From positions 868,001 to 932,000 of the forward strand of contig VZSE01013530.1 in the NCBI GenBank assembly GCA_013398275.1: a DNA stretch of 64,000 nt, given 5' to 3'. Under the pieces are notes generated by a model. It was not told the DNA's origin, searched no databases, and saw only the letters and a program-made list of their open reading frames with translations. Of this stretch, positions 36,994 through 49,125 are shown piece by piece; within the stretch, counting starts at the first letter, position 1; each line of letters starts with the position of its first letter. The translations under genes were made by a program, and so were the position numbers. This DNA is from Promerops cafer. Its lineage: Eukaryota; Chordata; Aves; Passeriformes; Nectariniidae.

Positions 36994-38910
36994 CACAAAC
37001 CACGGGTTTGGATAGCAAGTCTTGTCTGTGGTTTCACACCAGTAGCACGTGCAAGGTCCAAATCTGAAATGGATGTACCTGTGTATTTCCTGTGGTATAA
37101 GTCATTTATCTCACACATAGTTTCCTGTTCTCTAGAGCACTGTGAATGACTGTAACTATCCTCTTCTTAGATCCTTTGCTCCATGTCCCCTAGTTTTTAC
37201 ATCTATTTTAAGGAGGCTAAGTTTGCCGATGTGTGTAACTCTTCTCCCATTTTTCCATTATTTGCTTCATCTCCTTTCCCAGCATCCTAACCCTCTACCT
37301 CATATCAATGTCCTCAGCCAACTGACCATCAGCAGCAGGTGTAGGAGCAGGTAGTTTCTTGAGTTATTAAAACATTGGTTGTAATTAAAAGGTTGTTGGA
37401 AGTTTGGTTTTTTGGGGGAGATTTTTTTTAGTATTCAGCTCCTACTGTAAAATCCCAGCTGTGTTTTTATGTGCCTGACATAACCTGGTCTAGGTTGCAG
37501 TGGAGGAATTTTTGATGGCATGGTGCAGCTGTGGGTGTACTTCTCTTCTGAAAGATGACTTTGCAGAGATGACATTGTGGACTTCTGTATGCATTGCTGT
37601 GAAATGCTGCCAGATTTCACTGTACTGTTGGAAATAGAGCATTTCTTTGAGCGCTGACCTATATGAAGTCAAGCGTGGGTCACAAAATCAAGGTGATTTC
37701 TCTCCTCCACTCATCAGCAACAACAGCCTTGTACCCAGAATTTAAATAACCTTGCTACGTCAGTCCAGATGCAACCCAGGTAATTTTTCCCTATGTATCT
37801 TGATCCTGGAGTAAAATAAGACCCCAATTAATTATGAAGGGAAATGGGTCAGCTACAAAATACATGTAGAAACAAATGCATGATACCTTAAAATATCTTT
37901 TTAAATCAGGCATGGGATAAGTGTAAACCTAAATCTCCTTAAACTGATTTTTTTTTCTCGATGGGATTAGTAAACCTGTGCATTACATTACCTTCCTCAC
38001 CTTCTCTGGATGTGACATGCTCTGTCACAGGCTCCTGGGGCCCAGGATGCTGCTCCTGTTGTGTTAGAGCCCCACTGATGTAACTGTCAGCTGGAGGTTT
38101 GGAGAGTGTGGTTCATTCTCTGTCCTTTGGCTGTTCCCAGTGTTATGAAATCTCCATTTCCAGAGCAGTTCACTTTGAAGAGGAAGTATTTGCTTGGAGT
38201 GCCAAGGCTGGCTGTGCTGAGCCCTGCCTGCCCTTTGCTCTATTGCAGGGCTGTTTGCAGTCAGTGGCCTCAGGATGCTCCTGCAGATCTAACATTGATT
38301 CATGAGGAGGGACCAGGTTTGGGAGAGCAGTGGGCTCATTGAGGGTTGGGGTTTTTAAAGCTTTGAATGGAATCTGTAACATCAGCATCTAGAGCTACAG
38401 CATAAAGAATTAATTATCAAATGATAATGCCTTTGATATGAATCTCTTGGTTAAGAAAGCTGAAGATGATTCCATGTAAATTCTTCTCCTATTTGAATTA
38501 TAAGAAAAATCAGTATTTCTGGTCCTTCTTCTCTTTTAGCAACTTAGATCATCCTTCTTGTGGTAAGACCTGATCTGAACCTGTACATGGATTTTACTCC
38601 ATGTTCATCACCATGAGGTTTGAAAACTTTATTCTTCAGTAGCTCTAGGGAAGTGCTCAGCAGCTCAGGATCTGTGTTTGGAGGAGACATGGTGACCCAT
38701 GTAATAACTGATTTCTAGTTTGTTATTTTTTCTGCATCATCTTTCTGCAGATACAAAACTATTCTTGTCTTTTTCATTTTGCTTATCATTATTACTGTTT
38801 AATGATAGATGATTCAAGGGAATACACAAAATGAGGAAATCTTGGAAACCTCCCTTAGGGTGTTGTGGAGAGTGTATGTGGGAATGCACAGTTTAATTAA
38901 GACTACCTGG

Positions 38911-39033
38911 CAGACATTCAGGCAAGGGAAGTCATGTTTAAGTAATTTGCTGGAGTTGTTTGAGGATACAAGTGCCACAAGAGATAAGGGGAAGTCAGTG
39001 CTTGTGGTATATTTAAATTTTGAAGGTGGTTTC
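38911..39033 (+). pseudogene. Relic of a CR1-like reverse transcriptase ORF2
   Basis: Translation of the + strand gives a segment beginning WQTFRQGKSCLSNLLELFED and containing DKGKSVLVVYLNF. This resembles the CR1-family reverse transcriptase around the pattern GKSCLTNLL...DEGKAVDVVYLDFSKAF, which includes RT motif A. The metal-binding Asp of motif A is replaced by Asn (VVYLNF), and after about 40 residues the similarity is lost. It is a decayed fragment without start, EN domain or later RT motifs. An RT from another retroelement cannot be excluded. Confidence 0.5.
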
Positions 39034-42000
39034 TGCATCCAGCATGAGTGTCCATGCTGTGGCCTGGCAGGGGAGGCTCATGACTGGTAGGACACTGAAT
39101 CACCAGGTCCATTGGGAAGTGGTGTAGGAACAACAATGTTCCTGCTAATCTTCTGTGCTAAATGCCAGCTCTGTTGCTGTGTGCACTGGAGAAGATGTGT
39201 TGGAAGTGATCCATCGTGGAGTGGGACAGCTGAGGATGTGGAGGGTGTCCATGGATATCTGGGGGAGAGGAGGGTGCCAGTGGAAGCCACGTTCAGTGGA
39301 GCCTGGGGACAAGGGCACCGAGGGACCGTGGCACTCAGCCTGCTCTGCTCCTGGCGTCTGCTGCCTGTCCCTGCCAGCAGCTGGGTGTTTCTGTCTCCTC
39401 CTGGCCCTGCCCGTGGCTGCCAGAGTGCCCTGGGGAAGGCATCTGGTGATCCCACCCCACCTGGGATGTGTGTCCTGGGAGAGCAGAGTCTTTCTAAGCC
39501 TCTGCCTCGAGCTGAATGGGGAAGGATGGACGTTTGTGGGAATCATCTCTGCTGTAGGTGGAGATCCTGGCTGGGCACTGATGGTCTGCTCTGACCTGCA
39601 GTGTATAGGTGGCTGTAGAGGAGCACCCCTGGGCTCCTGAGGTGAGGCCAGTGGTCATTCCCAGTGACCAACTTCCATGTGTGTAATGCAGCCAGCCAGG
39701 AAAATCCCCTGTGCCCTGCCAAACAAGGAATGATGTAAACGAACAGTGCAGACACACTGTGGTATATATAAACTTCTATCCAGGTGTTTGTGTTATATAT
39801 ATGGAGTAGGTTTAATCACACATAGCAGGGAATTGTGTAAGAACTGTGCGAGAAGATTAACCTTGATTTAATGGGAACAATTTTTTTATTGCTTTTAAAC
39901 AAATTGACAGGTAAGCGCTGACTCCTTAGACATGACAGCTCTCTTGCTAAGTCTGAATGACAGAAGATTTGAGAGGTTTCAGCATTAAAACATCCAGAGA
40001 GGCTTTTCACAGCCCTGGGCCCAGTTGATGTGATGCTAAGAAGCCCCCACCTTCCCACATCTCAGAAGGGCTGCAAAGTTAAGCACGGTGTTCCTCAGCT
40101 TAGAGTTTAAACTTTTAAATCCCAACCTGCCAGGCAGTCAGAACGGGCCCCTTGTGCAACTGAGTTACATTTAGCATATGGTTTTATTAGATGAGACTTT
40201 TCTCAGCCATGTCAGGCATGAAAGACTGAGTATAAATAATGTGTTTAAAAGCTGCATAGAACTGCTGGCTGTAAAACAATGTATTGCTCCAAAATTGCCA
40301 ATTAGGTCTCCTGTTTGTTTTGTTGTGGTAGAAAGACGTGCTCTGACAGTTCATACTTTTTTTCCTTTTGTTCAGATTAGGAAATAGAAAATCTTGGGCT
40401 TTTCTCACATTTCCAGTTCACATTCTAAAGAGGCATGTTCAGTACAGAGATGTGCATGATTTACTGAGCTTTATTGGGTTTTAGTTATGGCTAATAAAAC
40501 CCATTTTCTGCAGAGTTATTTAGTTTGCATCTATAATTGCTGCAGTTGTACATAAATTAGACATGCAATTGGAAGCCTAATTCAGCTTGTCTACTCCTTC
40601 TGCTACATCCATAATTATGGAGCTGTGGTAGCTTCGTGTTAAGAGATTGACAGAAGTTTTGGAATGCATTTGGCTCCAGGGAGAAAATTACCTGTTGCTA
40701 TCAGCTGCTTTACATGGTGGTTATAGAGAATGCCCAGCCTGGGCTGGAAATACCAGCACTGATGAGGGGCACTCCCTGCCCTGCAGGATTTCCAGGGGGA
40801 GCAGATCTGGCAGGAGCTGTAGCAGCAGCCACGTGCTGTGGTGCCAGTGCAGCAGTTCAGAGCCTGGTGCAAGCCCTGGCCCTGTGTTACCTGCCCTGGT
40901 ACAAGTTCAGTCCCTGGATGTGTCTTCCCAGCCTCTTTCCCTTTCCTCACAAGGTGCCAAGGGGAAGAACTGGGAAGCTCCTGGGGTGTCTACTCTTGTC
41001 TTGGCCTCTTGCTTTCCCATGCATCTGTAAATCTGGGGACACTTCAAAAGCTGAGAGCTGGTGTTACTTACATGGGCATTATTCCAAGCTAACGTGTGTC
41101 AGGAGGGCAGGGGTGGGAAGGAGGCTGTGCTGGTTCCAGCTGTGCTGTGGTGGTCCCACGTACATGAAATGGCTCAGTTTGGCCCTGTCAGCCTCGCTTC
41201 TTGCAGTTCTTCACCAGTGTTTCCATCAGTGGTCCAGCACTTGAAAGCACATTAAAATGCCTCTTCCCAAAACCCTCTGGCTCCATGGTCACACTCTACA
41301 AGTATCTGCCAAACAGAGCAATCTTCTCTCCAAACCTAACCAACCCTTTTTCCCTCTCATACATGCTTTTTGGCATGAACCTTTCCTTGCTCAGATAGTT
41401 ATCTACAGAACCTGTTGGGGTTTTGCCATGACTTGTCTTTGGGGAAGGGGGTTGGTTTTCTGGAGGTTATTCTGTGTTGCAAGGAGAGAGAAAGTGGAAA
41501 CACGTCCCCGTTGAAATTAAGGTGCTGATACCAGCAGGGCAGGATGCTGCTCACAGGCCCCTGGGCATGTTTTGGCCTTGCTGAGGTTGACAGCTGTAAG
41601 TGATGCCTGGATTGAGCTAGATCCAGGCATGGGAGGCTGGGAAACAAAGAGACCAGAGCTGCTTTTGCAGCTATATGAGAAAATACTTTTTTTTACACTC
41701 CGTTTTCCCTGACTAATGGCAACTGAGGGGTTCTGCAGGAGGAGTTGGTTTCCCTGGGTGAATTCGGGACATATGGGCAAGACCACATGCTGTACTCTAT
41801 AGGTTCTGGGTTTTTAAAAAATCTTTTCACAAGGAAGTTCAATCGGTTGCTTTAGTTTCTCTGTTGTGAGACTTCAAATGGATCTGAAATTCGTGACGTT
41901 AAGATATAATCCTGACAGGTTAATGCTTCAGACAATTTGTTCTTTGCTGGCTTTCCTTGTACTTCAGGTGATCCAAGTACTGGTGTTCTCTTTTGTCTCC

Positions 42001-42709
42001 CACAGCATTGCTTGGCTTTCCAGATGAATCTTTAAACCATAATTTTAGTGGAATTGTCCAAGAATATTTATCTCCCCCAAACATAAAAACCTTGCTGCAG
42101 AGCTGACCTTTGGTCAGAAGAGACAGCTGAAACCCATGCAATGGGCAGTGGTTGCTGCACTGATTTCATACCACAGTTTGACACACTCACTTTGTGAGGG
42201 AAAAAAATAAAAAAACTTTAAAAGGTTTCTCCCTTCAGAAGCTGCTTTGTTTCCCCTCTTTTCCTGTTGTAAGTTTTTGCATTGGAGTTGGGTTTGTTTG
42301 GTGTGGGTTCCTCCCCTCTACCTTCCCTCCACAAGCTGGTTGCTCAGAATTGGTATTTTCTGATTTTTAGCCAGGCTGAGATCCATTGCTAAAGTTGGAG
42401 AACAATCTCCCATTCAAATGGTCAAGAAGTCAAGGTCAAGGCTAAAAGCTCAAAGCTTAAATTGAGGCAGTCTCTGCAAAAAAAACTCAAGCCCTCACTG
42501 GGAGGGTTGAGGATCTCCCTCATATTCCTGGTTGAATTCCCAAAGGCTCCAGTCCTTTGGCAAGGTGCAGCCCTTTGCCTCTTTCTGTGAACTAACTCCT
42601 TTAATTCACATTATACCCTCAAGACCTAAGGCATGGACTAACTTTGCCATGCTTGGAGGCTCACAGGGCAGAGCTGGCTCCTGTCACTGGAAGATGAACA
42701 CTCCTGTGT
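39034..42709 (+). other. ADAMTS2: ADAMTS2 large intron, segment 5
   Basis: Intron sequence. The part at 39.1-39.6 kb is GC-rich and carries overlapping 125-161 codon frames on both strands with no recognisable protein, so I treat them as chance. The part at 40.1-40.6 kb is AT-rich. Around 40.7-41.3 kb there are again overlapping frames of up to 176 codons without family resemblance. No RNA gene is seen. Confidence 0.65.
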
Positions 42710-42892
42710 TGGCAAGGTTGAGTGTCCCAGAGAAGTGGTAGATGCCCCATCCTGGGAAGCAACTCAAAGTCAGTCTGGATGAGACTTTGAGCAACTTGAT
42801 CCTAATGGATGATGTTTCTGCCCACCACAGGGGGGTTGAACTAGATGACATTTAAAAGTTCTTTGCATCCAAAACTATTCTGTGATTCTGTG
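42710..42892 (+). mobile_element. CR1 LINE 3'-UTR remnant
   Basis: About 180 diverged bases follow the CR1 3'-UTR order: CCCAGAGAAGTGGTAGATGC, CCCATCCTGGGAAG, GAGACTTTGAGCAACTTGAT, GGGGGGTTGAACTAGATGAC, then the terminal ATTCTGTGATTCTGTG repeat. Divergence is high, which indicates an old insertion. It is 5'-truncated, non-coding, and in the same orientation as ADAMTS2. Confidence 0.88.
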
Positions 42893-44590
42893 TCCTCCTC
42901 TCTGCTGTAGCCTGAGCTGGTTGGGTGCTTTCATATTGTGGAATATATGTTCACCAAAATGAAATGTGAGTCCTTACTCCATTATTATTTATTTTTTTTA
43001 ATCCCTAAACCCCCCTGTGATTTGATTTGAAAATAATTTCAAAACAATCACGACTTTGTTTTTGGTGAACCAGTTATTCAGCAAAATGTAAGAGTTGCCC
43101 CGCTGCACTGCAGTATTTGAAACCAAGGCACCTTGGACTAAAACCAGAATGTAGGAAACCTTTCCGAATGCTTCCGAAATTTTAGAGAAGATTAGCCAGA
43201 AATAGATTCGAAAGAGCGAAAAAGTAATACATTAAAATTCTCTGATCCTAAGAGAAATATAGGAAAGGTGGAATGGAAAGCTTTGCACTGAAAGGCAGCC
43301 TCTCTTCACTCACAGAGAGGCTGGAGAACCAGGCAATGAGAGCAGCTGGATGCCATCAACCCTCAGCTTTCTTCTGAGGCTCACTGGGACAGTAGCAGTT
43401 GATAGCATTTTTCTAATAAAGTTGAAACCAGTGAGAAAGTGATGGGTATTGATTAGTGTCAGCTTCAATAAATACATGTCCAGCTCCCACACTGCACAAG
43501 ATCATTCAGAGTCCTGCAAGTCCAAAGTAATTGTTGAGGACTCATGGGGGCTTCCAGGGCACCACAGCAAAGAGGAGTCTTTATTGACTGTGGTACTTTC
43601 ATGTCTTATTTCATAACTGAGTAGCACTGTTGTTGGACAAGTAATGCTGTTTTGAAATGACTTTCAAAAACATTCTTTTTCAGCGCTGATTTGTGGTCTC
43701 AGATCTGGCTGAACAGGTACAATAGGTGAGCTGAAGGAGATTGTATTTGTGGGACTGGTGTTGCTGAGGAGGCAGGTAGGAAGTTGCTCTTGGGAAACAA
43801 AAATCTGCTGAAGAGACAGACCCTGACACTCAACGTGTGCCTTCTTCAGCTGCCAAAAAATATTTATTTTCCCTCCAGCCTTGCTTCCCCTTTGCTACAA
43901 ATGTCACTTCATTCCTTTAAAGTAAGTTCAGTTAGTGTTAACTTTGCTGTTTATCTTTGTAGGCTTTTCTTTTTGGAGTAATGGGAAAATATAAAGAATT
44001 TCTATGTTGAAACACTGAAGAAAGAATATTCTCTTGCTCAGCAAGAACTGAAAGTGGATGGAGTCTATTCTGACTTCAAATGAGGGAACCACATTATTAC
44101 TTCTGTTAGCACAAAATGAATTAATAATTATCAGTTTGTATGATCTATTACCTAAACATTTAGTATTTTGGAAGAATAAAGGAGATGAATATATTCATGG
44201 ACATCTTTTTACGTCTTGATTCCCAAAATGGAATACAAGCTGTGGTGTTGCAGCTCATGATTTGTGGAAGGTTTTTGTATTTCTGTTTTTTTTTCCCTGT
44301 GATTTTTGTTCCACTGATCACAGGTATCTTTACAGTCAGGTAAACTAGGAGTGGCTTGTTTAGCCAGTTCTTAACTAAGTGTAAACAGGTGATAGAGTTC
44401 AACTAATCCAGCCCAATATTTGGATAAACCCATAATTCATTGCAGGAACTCAGATCTGGAGGGACTCTGTTTTTACCAGTTTTAGAGAGAATGTGTGAAT
44501 TACTGGAAGCCTTTACCATGTATGTCAGCATTGCTCTCAGTAAACTTCTTGGTTACTTTAGCAACTGCTTTTTAAGGCAATTTTGAAAGG

Positions 44591-44607
44591 TTTTTTTTTT
44601 TTTTTTT
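44591..44607. repeat. Poly-T tract (17 nt)
   Basis: Mononucleotide run in intron sequence with no sign of an adjacent retrocopy. Confidence 0.88.
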
Positions 44608-45026
44608 GGTGTTGGCTTTAACATTTCCATTTGCTACTATGCAAAAGTAACAGGCTGGAGGCTAAATGGTCTTTAAATACTGTTCCAATTCCAGAGGTAA
44701 AAACTACTTGGAGCTTTGGAGTAGCTGCCTACTTTTATCCTTAACAGCACCCACTGCTTCTCTAACATCCATTGACTTGTCTAGTCCTCTTAGCTTCCAA
44801 TTGGGTTAAAGCCATTTAAAGAGAATTTGAGTTTAAAAAAACTGTAGTATCTCAATTTTCTGTTGTTTCTGATAGTTTTCTAATGTTTGATTTAATTTAA
44901 AAACATTTCTAATAGAAATGTTAGCTATCAAGAGAGTTGTTCATCCATCAACCCTCCAGCCACCTTTGTACCTTAAAACACACAGTCCTCTTATTTTAGC
45001 ATTTTTACATGTAAGTATATCTATAC

Positions 45027-45054
<28 letters not shown>
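45027..45054. repeat. (GT)14 microsatellite
   Basis: Fourteen perfect GT units are followed by ATATAAAAATATATAA. It is a dinucleotide repeat long enough to be polymorphic. Confidence 0.95.
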
Positions 45055-45059
<5 letters not shown>

Positions 45060-47614
45060 AAAATATATAAGTAAGAGGCTTCCCAGACCTTCTTACTGGG
45101 CATTGTGCATTTGCTTTTCAAAGTCTAATTTCATTCTCTGTAGTAAGAGCAGAGCAGTCATTACTATTAAAGCAATTTTATAGCACTCTGCAAAGGGAAC
45201 GCAAATGCTGTTTCTGACCACTTTAAGCCTTATTTGCACAAAGATGATATCTTTAATTTGGGAGATAAATTCCTTGCTACCTAATTCTTGAAAGGCTTTT
45301 ATTTTGAGGTGGGTCTGATTTGTCCCTATAGGAGAGTTGTCTGCTGCCTGCCAAGGAGCACTACATCCTACCAACTACATCTCATTTAGTAGAAAAATGA
45401 CCTGAGTTTGATTAGGCTACAAGCCAATTTGAAGGACAAGCCAGTCAGTGCTGAGTACAGCTTGTTTATCAATAATAAGTGAATAACCCAACAAAAATAC
45501 AGAGGTCCTGAAATGATGATCGTTCCTTTGGAGGAAGGGGGGTCGATGGTGGAAAGAGGAAATGGAAACTCCTTTTAGTCTTGGCACTTACAGCTGAGTT
45601 GGGTAAAATGTTTTATTGGTGACAAAAATTCCTGAATTTTTCACTGAACTTCACATTGATAAAGAAGGAAAAATCCTGAAAATGTAGAGGGGTTTCATGG
45701 CAGTGCATTCCAAACAAGCCATCTCCCTTCTTTCCCTTGAGATATCTTGTAATTTAAATGATTCTCTGCATTGAGACTTGAAGTGCTTGATTTCATATCA
45801 AATGAGTAAAACTTGATTTTAGATGAACTGAAGTGTTTTGTTTGTTTGTTCACATTTAAAAAAGTTCAGTATTCAAGTCCATTTGACCTGAAAGGAATTA
45901 AAAATATTTTGGGCCTGCCAGAAGACTAAATAAATGCATGCTGACCTGTTCTAATCCCTCTAAAGCTCCCAGATATTAATGCTAAATTTATCTTTAGAAA
46001 GGAACATTAAAACCCTGCCTGCAGGTGCTGGGGAGATGATTTGCCCATCATACCTTTGTGTTTATCCCTGTGTTCTCTGAAGCTCAGGGGCTGTTCCCAG
46101 GACAAGACTTTCAGGGACGGGGAGTGGGATGTGGGAGGAAGCCCTGGCTTTGCTTTCCTAGGCCCAGTGGGGAACTGCAGTGGGAAAACCAATGGTGATT
46201 TCTTTTCCCTTTCCTCTTCTGCATGTGTCCTCACAACTTCTGCCTCTAAATCTGCCTTTTCCCCAGAGGGTTTTATCCTCACACCCATTCATCTTCTTTC
46301 CCTGCTCCCTACCTTCCTTTCCCCTCTCTCCAGCCCCAGTCCATGATCATGAGGAGGAGTACCCATTTAAAGCATCTCTTCTCTGCTGTCATTGCCAGGA
46401 TCCATCTCCCACCCACCCACCACTACAGAAGGGCAGCATTTCACAGTTTGCCTTTTGTAGGGCCTGGCAGATTCAGAGCTCTTGTACAAATAACAAAAGA
46501 AGCCTTTGCCCTTGATTTTTAAATGCCTTGGGACTAAACCTCATTTGCTTTTACTAGAGCAGAGGCTGGTTCTCTCTTTCATGGTTTTTTACTGTCATTT
46601 TGAAGTTCAAGAAACTCCTGCATCCTCCAAGTGAGTTTTGTCTTTCCTGCAGTCTCTAATAGACTGCAGCTACGTTTGTTCGTGCAGAAGGTCCAAGCAG
46701 ATTTAGCAACAAGAATATTTTCAAAACATAGGTAAAATTTATAACTTCTTCTCACTCAGTTTTAAATCCTGCCAGCATAAGTAGCCAAGGCATCATGTAT
46801 TGCCCTGCCTTTGCTCAGCCTGTCCAGATGAGGTTTTCTTCTTGTAATACTCAATTTACTCTTTTCTTTTGTCTGTGTGACTGCTGATTTATGGCAAAAT
46901 TTTTTGAGATGTGCAAGAAGTCTGTTGAACTCACTGATATTGCAAAATGCAGACTTTTCTACCTTAGAATTTGGGAAGATGTCTTCTTTTGCTTTTCTTC
47001 ACAAGGTGAAATGAGCAGACTGTTTACTTTGTCTAATTAAAAGATCATTATGATTATGTAGGAAACAGGAGCTGTTTGCATTGTCATTTTTGCTGTACAT
47101 TGTTTACACTGATGAGTTTTATATTCTACTTGACATTGAGAACATTCAATTGTATAATTTACAACATTGTGAGACTTTATAACTGAGAAAAGTGCTGCCC
47201 TTTTAAAAGGATGGAACAATTCTACTTTGAAATGTTACCAAAAGACAAGACTTGAGGTTATGGCTAAAAAGCATAGGAAGGATACATATGTGCTTCAGCC
47301 ATTATTTTTCAGTAATATTTCCAATGATTTATGGTTATGTTATGTATTTCTTTGCCTTTTATCCCTCATCTCACCTTCCTGCCCTGGCTAGGAATTTGAC
47401 TTTTGTTACCTGTGTGTTTTTTAATGTTATTTTCTTGAGCTGTAATTAAACTTCATTTCCCTTTCTTGTGGAATACTTGGCTTATGGAAAGACAATTGCC
47501 ATGCCGTGTAATCTGTTGTTATTCAGGTCTTGTACCATGGCTCGGCATTTCATTCTGTTAAAAATGCAAGAGGGATTGTTAGACATGTCACCTACAAAGC
47601 CAGGGGGTCAGCTT

Positions 47615-47950
47615 GGCATCTTATTTAATGTGCTAATTTGCTGTAATTTAATCATGCTTGGAATATGGATTGGACATGTGAGTATCTCGGTGGCAGACTT
47701 GGACTCAAGCAGCCCATAAACACTCGGTTAAAGCCTGGTCGGGAAAAGTGACTTGTGGTCAGCTCCTCATCCTTTGCCTTTGGGACTTCAGGTGGGGTCT
47801 TTGGGGCTCGTACAAGTCTGTGGAGCTGTGGCTCCGTGCCCAGTGCCTGTGTGGAGATGTGGCTGAACTCTGCAGTTTAATTAATTATGCATTAGCTGCA
47901 AACGAGATGGAGTGCGTTGAGCTCCCTTTGCGGCGCCCCGTGAGCGATGC
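47615..47950. promoter_or_regulatory. Candidate intronic enhancer: homeodomain/octamer-like motifs plus CpG cluster
   Basis: The left part has AT-rich motifs such as TGCTAATTTGCTGTAATTTA. At 47876-47895 the sequence TTTAATTAATTATGCATTAG contains a TTAATTAA palindrome and an ATGCAT octamer-like core. Immediately after, 47903-47946 carries six CpGs in 44 bases (AGTGCGTTGAG, TTTGCGGCGCCCCGTGAGCG). Dense homeobox-type sites beside retained CpGs are common in conserved vertebrate enhancers. Conservation cannot be tested here, so this is inference from motif density. Confidence 0.3.
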
Positions 47951-48890
47951 AGAGCACAGCCTGCTTTGCCCAGGCTCAGTGAGCCCTCCAGGGCTTGGGA
48001 GGGATGGAGCCCTTGTCCCAGGCCAGATGTGGGCTCTCGCAGTGGGGGGTGTGGTAAATCAGGGACCTTGTTTTGCAAGTCACAGGCTCTGCAAAACAGG
48101 CCAGCTTACAATGACTTGCCAAAATATTTGCCAGATAGCACTTCTCAGATGCAATCAATTAAGTCAGTGAAACTTAAAATTTGGCCTCTAAATTAATTTT
48201 CTAGAGTAGCTTTCTTTGCCCCTTGTTGAGCTTACTTTTAAGCACTGAGTTTGGACATCCTGCTCATGCATTATTTGGTGCTAAATTGTGAAACCTGTGT
48301 TTCCATTAGTAAGGCTGATAGCTGAAAATTTTCCAAAGGATAAGTTTTGCTGTTGGAAAAATTTTGTTTCAGTTCTCAGAGAGCTCCATTTCAACCAGGT
48401 CACACAGACTGGTTTCCTGGCTGGTTTGCAATTTCTTTCATTTACCCTTTTTGACTATTATGTTGTAAGACGAAAGTTAAAATTTTAATACACTATGTTT
48501 CACCATTAAAAAAAAGTTTTAGCCTGGGGTATTCTATTACCTTGCTCTCACTTAATCTTCTAACAGTGCAATTATCTCTCATCTTTATGTTATTCTTTGG
48601 GTGACTCTGGTCCTGATGAGATCAATTTAGTTTTCAACTTCTCTTTTTAGTATTGTGATATCTTTTCTCTTTGTTGTGATATGCCAGAAAAGATCTCCCT
48701 GGCAACACCTAGCTGTGGATATTCTTAGTGCCTCTGGCCTGGCCACTTGCTACTGTGTCCACCTGGCCACTTTCACTGCACTAATTGGTTTGTCCTTTGG
48801 AAAGACCTTTTTTTTTTTTTTTAAGGTTCTCTATTTTTCAGTTCTGGTAGGTTCATCTTTGTTTTTCTTTGTAACCCTGATTCTCTGATC

Positions 48891-49125
48891 TAGGTTTAGA
48901 TTGCATATTAAGAAAAAATTCTTCCCTGTGGGGTTGGTGAGGCTCTGGCACAAGGTGCCCAGAGAAGCTGTGGCTGCCCCATCCCTGGAAGTGTCACAGG
49001 CCAGGTTGGACAGGGCTTGGAGCAACCTGGGATGGTGGAAGGTGCCCCTGCCCATGGCAGGGAGGTGGAATGGGATGAGCTTTAAGGTCCCTTCCAACCC
49101 AAACCATTTTGTGATTTTATGATTC
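48891..49125 (+). mobile_element. CR1 LINE 3' end, relatively well preserved
   Basis: About 235 bases match the avian CR1 3' UTR closely: AAAAAATTCTTCCCTGTG, TGAGGCTCTGGCACAAGGTG, CCCAGAGAAGCTGTGGCTGC, CATCCCTGGAAGTG, AGCAACCTGGGATGGTGGAA, CCTGCCCATGGCAGGGAGG, GGTCCCTTCCAACCCAAACC, ending in ATTTTGTGATTTTATGATTC. It is 5'-truncated with no coding part. It appears younger than the other copies because the consensus is easy to follow. It is in sense orientation to ADAMTS2. Confidence 0.95.

Larger units (their letters stand above)
26200..38910 (+). other. ADAMTS2: ADAMTS2 large intron, segment 4
   Basis: Long intron stretch with no confirmed exon or transposon. It holds two exon-like segments (26380-26391 and 28601-28658, listed separately), a 17-A run at 30073-30089, a TTTG-rich simple repeat near 35.03 kb and a short GGAAGCAGAAGCA repeat near 36.97 kb. 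The open frames are short and unrecognised, and many overlap on opposite strands. Confidence 0.7.
42893..48890 (+). other. ADAMTS2: ADAMTS2 large intron, segment 6
   Basis: Intron sequence with a 17-T run (44591-44607), a GT microsatellite near 45.04 kb and a C/T-rich stretch near 46.2-46.35 kb. From about 47.6 to 47.95 kb it has an AT-rich, homeobox-motif-like stretch followed by a CpG cluster. A 15-T run is at 48808-48822, just ahead of the CR1 copy. No exon is recognised. Confidence 0.7.

Noticed and set aside
40714..41244. 176-codon + strand frame near 41 kb
   Set aside because: Cys/Trp/Ala-rich translation overlapping two other frames, with no domain recognised.
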